A stretch of DNA of 18,734 nt from Albidovulum sp. (GTDB lineage: Bacteria; Pseudomonadota; Alphaproteobacteria; Rhodobacterales; Rhodobacteraceae), in NCBI GenBank assembly GCA_030837785.1, contig JAUQYA010000115.1, positions 1 to 18,734 of the forward strand, written 5' to 3'. Numbering within the stretch: position 1 is the first letter of the stretch; each line of letters begins with the position of its first letter. Made by a program: the position numbers and the translations under genes. The notes under the pieces were generated by a model. That model saw only the letters and a program-made list of their open reading frames with translations. It made no database searches and was not told the DNA's origin. This document shows positions 1-6,426 of the stretch, one piece after another.

Positions 1-2
1 CG

Positions 3-629
3 CGCGGCCAGGATGAAGCGCTCATGGAACGCCCACTCCTCATCCGACATCAGGTCTCGTGCCAAGCCGGTCTCCATAACAGATACCAGCTTGAATCACG
101 ATTAGCGCGCTCTGTGAATCCCTTTTGTCAACACGGCCTAGACGACTTCCGCAGCTCAAACAATATCCAGACGAGCACGATGATTGCCATCATCGGCCAC
201 TGGCGCCAAGCGTATCCTGATGACTTCGCAGTGATCCATGACGCATCGTCTTCCTTTCTGCGGGACCGGGCGATGTGGGACATTGTCACAGGTGTGGAAA
301 ATCCAGAGGTCAAACTCAAGGCGGGAGATGGCAGCCTCGTGCCACACCCCCTGCGGGTTGTCTCGACAGAAGCAAAGGACTCCCGAGAAAGCTATCCGAT
401 ACAATTCTGCGACATCCTCGCCGGCCTGACGGCCAAGCACTTCAATCCAAACCTGGGTGACGATGAACGGGCCTTCATGAACGAATTGATCGGTGATGGG
501 CTGGGCAACATTTCGTCCAACAGGTTGATCCCAAGCGCGGAGTTTCCGGTTCGGTTTCCGCCCAAGAAACTCGACGGACCCGACGTGGTCGATCAGATGG
601 CGGAAATGCTTCGCGGACACCTTGGATAG
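3..629 (+). CDS. DUF3800-like protein, 3' part (5' end outside window)
   Basis: The frame is open to the left edge, and the first in-window ATG (position 24) has no clear ribosome binding site, so this is probably the C-terminal part of a longer protein. Counting from that ATG, residues 70-80 contain V-I-H-D-A-S-S-S-F. Residues 119-134 read like the DUF3800 ending, with the D-S of the domain followed by P-I-Q-F-C-D-I-L-A-G. DUF3800 proteins are predicted to have an RNase H-like fold and are often found on mobile elements and near defence genes; their biochemical role is largely unknown. The lower GC content matches the rest of the left-end island. The N-terminal acidic motif expected for the family cannot be checked because it lies outside the window. 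The family call is from motif memory only. Confidence 0.5.
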   Translation, partial: RGQDEALMERPLLIRHQVSCQAGLHNRYQLESRLARSVNPFCQHGLDDFRSSNNIQTSTMIAIIGHWRQAYPDDFAVIHDASSSFLRDRAMWDIVTGVENPEVKLKAGDGSLVPHPLRVVSTEAKDSRESYPIQFCDILAGLTAKHFNPNLGDDERAFMNELIGDGLGNISSNRLIPSAEFPVRFPPKKLDGPDVVDQMAEMLRGHLG

Positions 630-841
630 TCAGGTTGCCGCGAAGCGAGCAACAAGACTCAAGTGGGTCGGTTGCATGAGGGCTTCCCGCATGAAGACGG
701 CATGGTGCTGATCGATCGCGTTTTTCTCGCACCCCGCAGCCCAGGTCTGCGTCCTCACGTGTTGGCGTCGGCGCCTCCGTAGCAGAAAGTGATCGTCTCC
801 TTGGCTCGCGGGAGAAGGGGAACGCGACACGTTTGCCTGAG

Positions 842-862
842 GGGCGGCGAGCGTCGCCGCCC
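842..862 (+). promoter_or_regulatory. Perfect 9-bp hairpin just upstream of a ribosome binding site
   Basis: GGGCGGCGA (842-850) and TCGCCGCCC (854-862) are exact reverse complements around a 3-nt loop. The hairpin ends about 6 nt before the AGGAGA ribosome binding site of the gene starting at 883. It has no T-run, so a leader hairpin acting on translation or mRNA stability is as likely as a terminator for the gene to the left. Function is inferred. Confidence 0.4.
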
Positions 863-882
863 GGAGACAGGAGAACTGCATC

Positions 883-1143
883 ATGACCTACTACCAAGGG
901 CGCATCGCGCGCCTGACCCATCTCGACCCCTTCACCGTCGAGACGCTGATGATCGAGGAAAACCACACCCTCGACCACCTGACCGACGACGACTTCCGCG
1001 CCTTCATCGGCTCGATCGAGGCCGTCGCCGCCAACGAGGGGATCACCGCGGCGGCGTGGATCGCCCGCGAACGGGCGGACATGGTCGCCGCCGGTCTGAT
1101 GGCAGACGACCGGGCCGACATCACTGAGGGGGACGCGGCATGA
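883..1143 (+). CDS. Small hypothetical protein (86 aa)
   Basis: This 86-residue protein begins with ATG 8 nt after a good AGGAGA ribosome binding site (about 869-874), and its stop overlaps the next start in an ATGA, so it is very probably translated. No signal peptide or membrane segment is visible. The sequence is acidic, with a central stretch L-T-D-D-D-F-R-A-F-I followed by a helix-rich segment. I do not recognise a family. The strong binding site, the hairpin leader and the coupling to the next gene suggest an accessory-element operon with the 134-residue protein downstream. It lies between the DUF3800-like gene and the methyltransferase operon, which faces it. Confidence 0.65.
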   Translation: MTYYQGRIARLTHLDPFTVETLMIEENHTLDHLTDDDFRAFIGSIEAVAANEGITAAAWIARERADMVAAGLMADDRADITEGDAA

Positions 1144-1544
1144 CGCGGCGCGCGACACTGCGGGAGGAGGTCGCCGAGGTCATGGCCACGTACGTCAACC
1201 CCCTCGAACCCGAGGGCCTCGACACGCCGCTCGACGACGCCGCGGCAGATACGACCGAACCCGAGGCGACCGAGGAACTTTCGCCTGCCATCGAGAAGCC
1301 CAAGAGCAACGACGGCCGCGCTGCGGTTGTCGCGCGCGATAGCGCGTCAGACCGCGGCGCCGTCGGCCGTCTGGTGGCTGAACTGCTCGCCGATCCCGGC
1401 CTGAGCTACGTGGGCATCGTGGAAAGGGTAGTCGCGGCGCACCCGGCCGCCAAAACCACAGTCAGGTCGGTGGCAAGCACGGCTTGCGTCATGCGGAAGC
1501 AGGGCGTTGATGTGCCCGTGCGACGGAAGCCAGCGAAAGGCTGA
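1140..1544 (+). CDS. Hypothetical protein with probable C-terminal winged-helix-like module (134 aa)
   Basis: The ATG overlaps the previous stop (ATGA, 1140-1143), implying translational coupling. Residues 1-90 are acidic, rich in A, D, E and T, and look disordered. The C-terminal part (about 92-134) is compact and basic: L-V-A-E-L-L-A-D-P-G-L-S-Y, then I-V-E-R-V-V-A-A-H-P-A-A-K-T-T-V-R-S-V-A-S, ending K-Q-G-V-D-V-P-V-R-R-K. That pattern suggests a small helix-turn-helix fold like modules I associate with alphaproteobacterial plasmids and integrated elements, but I cannot name the family. A DNA-binding role is inference from the basic tail and the helix spacing. Downstream lies a hairpin, then the convergent methyltransferase gene. 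Confidence 0.6.
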   Translation: MTRRATLREEVAEVMATYVNPLEPEGLDTPLDDAAADTTEPEATEELSPAIEKPKSNDGRAAVVARDSASDRGAVGRLVAELLADPGLSYVGIVERVVAAHPAAKTTVRSVASTACVMRKQGVDVPVRRKPAKG

Positions 1545-1569
1545 TTGACGCCTATCGGCAGCGCAAGTG

Positions 1570-1595
1570 GGTCCCGTCGCGTATGCTGCGGGACC
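1570..1595. terminator. Candidate terminator hairpin between convergent genes
   Basis: GGTCCCG (1570-1576) and CGGGACC (1589-1595) form a perfect 7-bp stem with a 12-nt loop, followed on the + strand by a moderately T-rich stretch. It sits in the 67-nt gap between the + strand 134-aa gene and the end of the - strand methyltransferase, where a shared terminator is expected. The T-tract is weak. Confidence 0.45.
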
Positions 1596-1611
1596 TTATC
1601 AATTGTGCTTC

Positions 1612-2703
1612 TCAGCCCGCTAGGCTCTCGACCGCAGTCCGCTCCGCTAGAGTCACGTACACTTGTCGGGCAATTGCCTCGGCGAAGACGCACGGCAGGG
1701 CATTGCCGACTATTTCGCACGCACGCTCGAAATGCGGGGTCTCGAACCGGTAGTCGGCGGGGAAAGTCTGTAGAAGCGCTGCCTCTCGAAGCGAGATGGT
1801 CCGCTCCTTTTCCGGGTGCCCAAAGCGGCCCTTGCTGAGCGTCGTGCAACCTGCCGTGATCGTGACGGACGGTTCGTCCCAGACCATTCGCCCGTAGACA
1901 TTAGGGAAGCCGTCATAGCCGTCCTGATGGCAGGGAACGCGAAGCTCCTCGGGAATATCCCGCCAGCTTCCACCTGGTCTAGCGCGCCTCAGTCGCTCGA
2001 CATTTGCAGGCGAGAGTTGCCTGACCACATGCCAGTCGACGGCCTGCGCGCCGCCGTGCTCCTTCGCCTGAGTGAAAGTCACGGGCTCGGCCAAGCCGCT
2101 GATCGCGTCCCGGACCGTCCTCCACTTAGGCAGACCGTCAGCGCCCGTCCGGGAGTGCGTTGCGGCGGGCATGTCGATGTGGAACCCGAGGCCCGCCAGC
2201 AGCACTAGTCGCCGCCGCCGCTGTGGGACCCCGAAGTCTGCCACCTGCAAGACTTGCCAGTTGGTGACGTATCCGAGTGCGTGCAGTTGGTCCAAAAGTG
2301 CGTCGAACAGCGGGCGGCCCTTCTGGGCGAGGCCTGGCACATTCTCGACCATGATCGCACGAGGGAGAAGTTCGTCGGCCAGCCTGCCCACCTCGCCAAC
2401 AAGCGAGTTGCGTGGGTCGTCCTTTCTCCACTTGGACGTGAGGCTGGAGAAGCCCTGACACGGCGGGCAGGCTGCCAGGGCGTCGACTCTTCCCCCTGCG
2501 AGTGGTAGTATCATGGCACCGTGCACGGTGCGCACGTCCTGTCGAAACACTTGGACGGTCGGATGATTGGCCTTGAACGTCGCCGCGGCGTGCGGCTCGA
2601 CCTCGACAGCCGCCACCGTCCGGAAGCCGGCCTCCCTCAGGCCGACGGCGAGGCCGCCCCCGCCCGCAAAGACCTCAACTGCAGTGAACTGCCTCCCGCT
2701 CAT
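1612..2703 (-). CDS. C5-cytosine DNA methyltransferase (363 aa)
   Basis: This protein transfers methyl from S-adenosylmethionine to carbon 5 of cytosine in DNA. The conserved motifs appear in order: motif I F-A-G-G-G-G (residues 12-17), motif IV P-P-C-Q-G-F-S-S (80-87, catalytic Cys82), motif VI E-N-V (120-122), motif VIII Q-R-R-R-R (161-165), a variable target-recognition region (about 185-290), and motif X G-N-A-L-P (333-337). The length is typical of single-domain M.C5 enzymes. The reading frame extends further upstream, but the start chosen overlaps the stop of the ATPase gene as ATGA (2700-2703), so the two are translationally coupled. No Vsr-type repair gene or separate endonuclease is visible beside it. 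With the upstream ATPase it probably forms a restriction-modification-like pair; the recognition sequence cannot be read from the protein by eye. Confidence 0.95.
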   Translation of the reverse strand: MSGRQFTAVEVFAGGGGLAVGLREAGFRTVAAVEVEPHAAATFKANHPTVQVFRQDVRTVHGAMILPLAGGRVDALAACPPCQGFSSLTSKWRKDDPRNSLVGEVGRLADELLPRAIMVENVPGLAQKGRPLFDALLDQLHALGYVTNWQVLQVADFGVPQRRRRLVLLAGLGFHIDMPAATHSRTGADGLPKWRTVRDAISGLAEPVTFTQAKEHGGAQAVDWHVVRQLSPANVERLRRARPGGSWRDIPEELRVPCHQDGYDGFPNVYGRMVWDEPSVTITAGCTTLSKGRFGHPEKERTISLREAALLQTFPADYRFETPHFERACEIVGNALPCVFAEAIARQVYVTLAERTAVESLAG

Positions 2704-4838
2704 GACGCCTTGACCGCCAGTTGCCTCTGCCGATCCGCCTCGGCCAGGAACTCCTTGTGCATGTGCTGCGTCCTCCTCAGAAATGCCGTCCAGGTGATGT
2801 GCTCGACGACACGCTCCTGCTTGTAGGACTCGAAAGCTTTCGCCTGCGCCCCGGTCAGCCCGAGCTCGTCGCAGACCAGTGTTACCGTGAACCCCTTGTA
2901 AATCTTCTTGAACTCCTCGTGTCCGGCGAGGTTGAGGAACTTGTCCATGTTCTCGATGTAGACTTGGATCCGATCCCACTCGTCATTCTTGAGTTTGTGA
3001 TCTGGCTTCTTGATTTCGATGATCTGGAGGCCGAAGTCGTCCGCAGACAGGACGAAGTCGGGACGCTTCGTCTTTGCGGTGTCGTCGAAGTTGTTGAGCT
3101 TGATCGCTTCGCCGGTCTCTTTCTTGAAGAACTTCTCGAACTCGGTCTTCAGTGTGGAAAGCGACTGGTTGGCAGTAATCGGCGACCAGAGCGGGTTAAT
3201 CAGCCACGGCGCCTGCTCGATAGAGTCTTGGAGGGCCTGCTCCAGGGACGCTCCGTCGTCCTTCAACTCCATGATGCGCTCGATAACCTGCACGCGCTTC
3301 TCAGCTATCATCCCGTAGGACGACAGCTCAGCGACCCTCGCTGTACGCAGGATGGTGGCCATGACAGCGATCGGGGCTCGGTCCTCGCTGGCGGCCTCCT
3401 TCAGCGCCTCGTCGAGCTGCACGTGCGGGCCCAGCATGAGGCTCAACTGGACCAGGGAGTCTACATGCTCCGGGTCCTTCGCCTCGCCGGGTCGTAACCG
3501 CTCACCCATCAGCTTGGCGAGCCGCATCGTCGTGTCACGGACCGGCTTCCAGCGCTCACCGGGGTAGGCTGCGTCGACTCTGTTCTTCACGTCGCCCGTC
3601 TCGAGGAACTCCTCCCAGACCTTCTTCTTCAGTGGCTCGCGGGCCTGTGTCCCGATCAGCTCCACGATCTTCTGACCCCAACGCTCAAACTCCTGACCGA
3701 GTTCGTCAGACCACAGGATGTCGCGCCTGTCGGTCTGGATCAGGTCTTCTCCTTCGTCGAGCCAGTCAGCGTGCAGTTCGCCCACAAGGTAGCTGCGCAC
3801 GTTGTACTCGCCGGTGAACCCGGACTTGCGGTTGAAGACGGCAGTCTGCGCCGCAATCTTCCCTCGGCAGTAGATGCGAATGCCCGCCATAAGTTCGTCG
3901 CGGTAGGACTCCTTCGCGTACGCAACCCAGCCAGTAACGGGATAGAAGCGACCGTCGGTGAACACGAAGCCCGCCTCGGCACCTGCGACCGCGTTTCCGT
4001 CTTCACCCGTGGCGCTGAACTTGTTGCGCTCGGTCAATTCCACAGCCTCGGTCGTGGGCCCGCCCAGTGTCAACTTTGTGTTGGGCATGGTGTCGATGAC
4101 GAAGTCGCCGACGACCTGCTCGCGCCCGTCGGTTCCTGGCGCGAGGTTCCCGTCGACTAGCCTGATCTTCCAGTTCGCTGTCGCCATGCCGAACCGCTGC
4201 GCGAGCTGACGGGAGAACGACGCCATGTCGGGCACCTGTCTTCGGATGAAGTCGGTCATGACGAAGGTGGAGCCCGAGGTCGGCTGGACCGTGTCGTCGA
4301 GAGAGCCCACGGTCGGCGCGTAGTCGGCGTCGTTGTCCGACAAAATCTCGCTCCGCTTCATGGTGAAGTGGGCAGTTTTATAGCCCCTCGCGGGCTGTCC
4401 GTGCTGGTCGACGCCGTCAACTTCCTCACCGCCGGAGGAGATGACCTCAATAGTGTTGCAGATGCCGAAAGGTGCCAGCTTGCCAACGCCCTTTCGGCCC
4501 ATCACGCGGCGGTTGTACTTCTTGCTGCGGTCGCCGCGCTGCGGGTCTTTTCGGCGCTCTCCGCCCACCTTCAAGTAGAACTGGTTCACCACCTCGGGCG
4601 GCATGCCGCAGCCGTTGTCACTGACCCTGATTGTGTATCCGGAGTCGGTGACCTGGCCCTTGGACAGCGAGGCCAGCATGGCACCCATCGGCGCTTCGAC
4701 GGTCACCTCGGTCGCGTCGGCGTCATAGCCGTTGGCGACCAACTCCGCGATGACAGCCGAGACCCGATCGTAGAGCTTCACGCCGAGCTTATCGACGGTC
4801 ATCCTCGAAATCGTCATCACGTACTTGTCGGCGGACAT
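2700..4838 (-). CDS. GHKL (MutL/MORC/Hsp90-type) ATPase with C-terminal PD-(D/E)XK-like domain (712 aa)
   Basis: The N-terminal domain has the Bergerat-fold ATP-binding motifs: N box E-L-V-A-N-G-Y-D-A (residues 32-40), G1 box D-N-G-C-G (74-78) and G2 box G-R-K-G-V-G-K (114-120). A middle region (about 290-390) with Y-L-V-G-E-L-H and T-D-R-R-D-I-L-W resembles the S5-like transducer of MORC-type proteins. After a helical region (about 400-560), the C terminus has P-D (593-594) followed by I-I-E-I-K-K-P (606-612), the spacing of a PD-(D/E)XK nuclease core. Prokaryotic MutL/MORC-like ATPases, some fused to nuclease domains, have been reported in restriction-modification operons (Iyer, Abhiman and Aravind 2008, from memory). 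Start: the ATG at 4838 follows AGGGG at a normal distance; an in-frame TTG at 4859 is less likely. I infer that it is the effector of the operon. Confidence 0.85.
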   Translation of the reverse strand: MSADKYVMTISRMTVDKLGVKLYDRVSAVIAELVANGYDADATEVTVEAPMGAMLASLSKGQVTDSGYTIRVSDNGCGMPPEVVNQFYLKVGGERRKDPQRGDRSKKYNRRVMGRKGVGKLAPFGICNTIEVISSGGEEVDGVDQHGQPARGYKTAHFTMKRSEILSDNDADYAPTVGSLDDTVQPTSGSTFVMTDFIRRQVPDMASFSRQLAQRFGMATANWKIRLVDGNLAPGTDGREQVVGDFVIDTMPNTKLTLGGPTTEAVELTERNKFSATGEDGNAVAGAEAGFVFTDGRFYPVTGWVAYAKESYRDELMAGIRIYCRGKIAAQTAVFNRKSGFTGEYNVRSYLVGELHADWLDEGEDLIQTDRRDILWSDELGQEFERWGQKIVELIGTQAREPLKKKVWEEFLETGDVKNRVDAAYPGERWKPVRDTTMRLAKLMGERLRPGEAKDPEHVDSLVQLSLMLGPHVQLDEALKEAASEDRAPIAVMATILRTARVAELSSYGMIAEKRVQVIERIMELKDDGASLEQALQDSIEQAPWLINPLWSPITANQSLSTLKTEFEKFFKKETGEAIKLNNFDDTAKTKRPDFVLSADDFGLQIIEIKKPDHKLKNDEWDRIQVYIENMDKFLNLAGHEEFKKIYKGFTVTLVCDELGLTGAQAKAFESYKQERVVEHITWTAFLRRTQHMHKEFLAEADRQRQLAVKAS

Positions 4839-4876
4839 TCGTAAATCCCCTAAGGCCAATTCATCAAGCAGCCTGG

Positions 4877-5107
4877 TCAGTATCGGCGGGCGCCCCGTCG
4901 TCCTGTGACCTCATCGTCCGATACTTTCAGGCCGATCAGCCGCAGGCCCTCTAGGACGATGCTCCGCTTGGTCTGCCCCGTCTGGGCGGCGCGGACATCG
5001 AGTGCGCGCTTCACGCGGCGCGGCACGGTGACCTGCAGGGGCACTTCGTCAGCATCGCCGTCGTGGTCGGCGTCGGTTGGCGCAGCGTCGTTCTTCTTGG
5101 CTGACAT
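4877..5107 (-). CDS. Ribbon-helix-helix DNA-binding protein, probable operon regulator (76 aa)
   Basis: An acidic, disordered N-terminal tail (residues 1-22) precedes a ribbon-helix-helix core: strand P-L-Q-V-T-V-P (23-29), helix R-R-V-K-R-A-L-D-V-R-A-A-Q-T-G (30-44), then T-K-R-S-I-V-L-E-G-L-R-L-I-G-L (46-60). CopG/ParG-type proteins of this size dimerise and bind palindromes, usually in their own promoters. The chosen ATG (5107) follows AGGAG (5117-5121) at a good distance; a longer frame starting at 5140 is less likely because that start lies inside the inverted repeat and lacks a binding site. The stop is 38 nt before the ATPase start on the same strand, so it is probably the first gene of the ATPase-methyltransferase operon. 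A control role for that operon is inference; it could instead be an antitoxin- or partition-type RHH protein. Confidence 0.75.
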   Translation of the reverse strand: MSAKKNDAAPTDADHDGDADEVPLQVTVPRRVKRALDVRAAQTGQTKRSIVLEGLRLIGLKVSDDEVTGRRGARRY

Positions 5108-5120
5108 GCGTCCGCTCTCC

Positions 5121-5142
5121 TCATGAAAGCAGCATTTCATGA
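5121..5142 (-). promoter_or_regulatory. Perfect inverted repeat, candidate operator of the RHH protein
   Basis: TCATGAAA (5121-5128) and TTTCATGA (5135-5142) are exact reverse complements separated by 6 nt. The repeat abuts the AGGAG ribosome binding site of the RHH gene and lies 14-35 nt upstream of its ATG. RHH repressors usually bind such palindromes in their own promoters. An RNA hairpin acting on translation is an alternative. Confidence 0.5.
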
Positions 5143-5316
5143 TTAGAGATTCGGGGGAAGGGGCTAACGTGCTGTCAGGGCAGGATTTTCAGCCGGTGGT
5201 GGAACCGTGACAGCAATTCGCGCCAACAAGCACTGTGCGGTGCCCGAAAACTGTATCTATACTGTGTTTGAGTAGCTCGCACCGGGCGGCGGCGTCGCCT
5301 AAGTGCTTGATTTTCT

Positions 5317-5391
5317 TGGCTCCGGCGGTAGGGATCGAACCTACGACCAATTGATTAACAGTCAACTGCTCTACCGCTGAGCTACGCCGGA
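5317..5391 (-). tRNA. tRNA-Asn (GTT)
   Basis: On the - strand the sequence folds as a full cloverleaf: acceptor TCCGGCG (5391-5385) pairs with CGCCGGA (5327-5321), followed by discriminator G and an encoded CCA (5319-5317). The D arm has GCTC...GAGC, the anticodon loop is CTGTTAA (anticodon GTT), and the T loop is TTCGATC. The 3' end points toward the accessory genes at 1-5107, the usual geometry when an element has integrated into a tRNA 3' end. A good promoter lies just upstream. Confidence 0.97.
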
Positions 5392-5402
5392 ACACGGGGG
5401 CG

Positions 5403-5431
5403 CGTATAGCAAGGCCGGGCGGGGGCGTCCA
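5403..5431 (-). promoter_or_regulatory. Promoter of tRNA-Asn
   Basis: On the - strand, TGGACG (5431-5426) and TATACG (5408-5403) are separated by exactly 17 nt, and the -10 box ends 11 nt before the mature tRNA 5' end. Both boxes are close to sigma-70 consensus. Spacing and position make this a convincing stable-RNA promoter. Confidence 0.6.
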
Positions 5432-5472
5432 GAGGGTTTGGCGGAAAAATCGCCCCTGCGATCGCCCCGGCC

Positions 5473-6384
5473 TCAGACGCGGTGGAACCGGCTCAGGGCG
5501 GTGATCGGACCTTCCGCGCGGGCGAGGCTTCTTTCCGCAAGATCAATGAGATGTGCCAGCACGTTGCGGGCCGCGGCGGGCATCAGCGCCGCCGGCGTCT
5601 CGGTGTAGATGGCGCACGCCAGCGTCGGGGCATCGGCCGGGCCGCAGCCGAGCGCGGCGAGGATCGTGGCCTCGCGCGCCCGGCGGTGCGCGGCAAGGTC
5701 CGCGATCCGCGCGGAAGGGTCGACGACGGGGTCGCCGTGGCCGGAATAGAGCCGGGCCGCCCCCAGCGCCGCGAGCCGGTCGAGCGAGGCCATGTAGGCC
5801 CCCATGTCGCCGTCGGGAGGCGAGATGAGCGAGGTCGCCCAGCCCATGACGTGATCGCCGGCGAAGACCGCGTCCTCCCAGACGAAGCTCAGGTGGTTGC
5901 CGAAATGCCCCGGCGTGTGGAGCGCCCGGACCCGCCAGCCCGCCCCCTCGACGATCTCGCCGTCGGCAAGGCGGATGTCGGGGGCGAAACCCGCGTCCAC
6001 GCCCTCGCCCCCGGCGATCGCCCCAAGGGCGGCCAGCCGCTCCATCGTGGCCGAGCGTCCTGCCGTGGCGGGGCCGAAGGCGAGGACCGGCGCGCCGGTC
6101 AGGCGGGCGAGCGGCCGGGCGAGGGGGGAATGGTCGAGGTGCGCATGGGTGACGAGGATCTGGCCGATCCGCTCGCCGGGGCGAAGCGCTGCGAGAAGCG
6201 CCGCAAGATGCGCCGGATCGTCGGGGCCGGGGTCGATCACCGCCACCCTGCCTTCGCCCAAAATGTAGCTGTTGGTGCCGTGGAGCGTCATCACCGAGGG
6301 GTTGGGCGCCAGAACCACCCTGAGCCCGGGCGCGACCGCCTGGACCTCTCCGGGCAGGGGGCGGATTCGGGGGGCCGCGTCCAT
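5473..6384 (-). CDS. MBL-fold metallo-hydrolase, LACTB2-like (303 aa)
   Basis: A metallo-beta-lactamase-fold hydrolase binding two metal ions. The motifs are T-H-A-H-L-D-H (residues 79-85), the His of T-P-G-H (160), Asp177 in A-G-D-H, and His216 in S-G-H-G-D. The segment I-S-P-P-D-G-D-M-G-A-Y (187-197) and the helical C-terminal region (about 225-300, likely winged helix) match the LACTB2-like subfamily, whose eukaryotic members are endoribonucleases; bacterial substrates are mostly unknown. The ATG follows AGGAGAG at about 8 nt; the much longer open frame upstream runs through the kinase gene on the other strand and is not coding. The gene is divergent from the sensor kinase, 42 nt apart, and its end points toward tRNA-Asn. 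Confidence 0.9.
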   Translation of the reverse strand: MDAAPRIRPLPGEVQAVAPGLRVVLAPNPSVMTLHGTNSYILGEGRVAVIDPGPDDPAHLAALLAALRPGERIGQILVTHAHLDHSPLARPLARLTGAPVLAFGPATAGRSATMERLAALGAIAGGEGVDAGFAPDIRLADGEIVEGAGWRVRALHTPGHFGNHLSFVWEDAVFAGDHVMGWATSLISPPDGDMGAYMASLDRLAALGAARLYSGHGDPVVDPSARIADLAAHRRAREATILAALGCGPADAPTLACAIYTETPAALMPAAARNVLAHLIDLAERSLARAEGPITALSRFHRV

Positions 6385-6426
6385 CTTGCGCTTTCTCTCC
6401 TGGAACTGGCCCGCTAGGTTTGGCCC

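Noticed and set aside
5245..5275. ACTGT-N6-ACTGT pair near 5250 as a regulator or LexA-like site
   Set aside because: Short direct repeat in non-coding DNA without a gene start or convincing promoter beside it.
5189..5395. 68-codon frame over tRNA-Asn
   Set aside because: It is the well-known translation artefact of a tRNA gene.
5425..5472. Terminator after the MBL gene (GGGGCGAT repeats followed by TTTTT on the - strand)
   Set aside because: The repeats are direct rather than inverted, so no adequate stem precedes the T-run.
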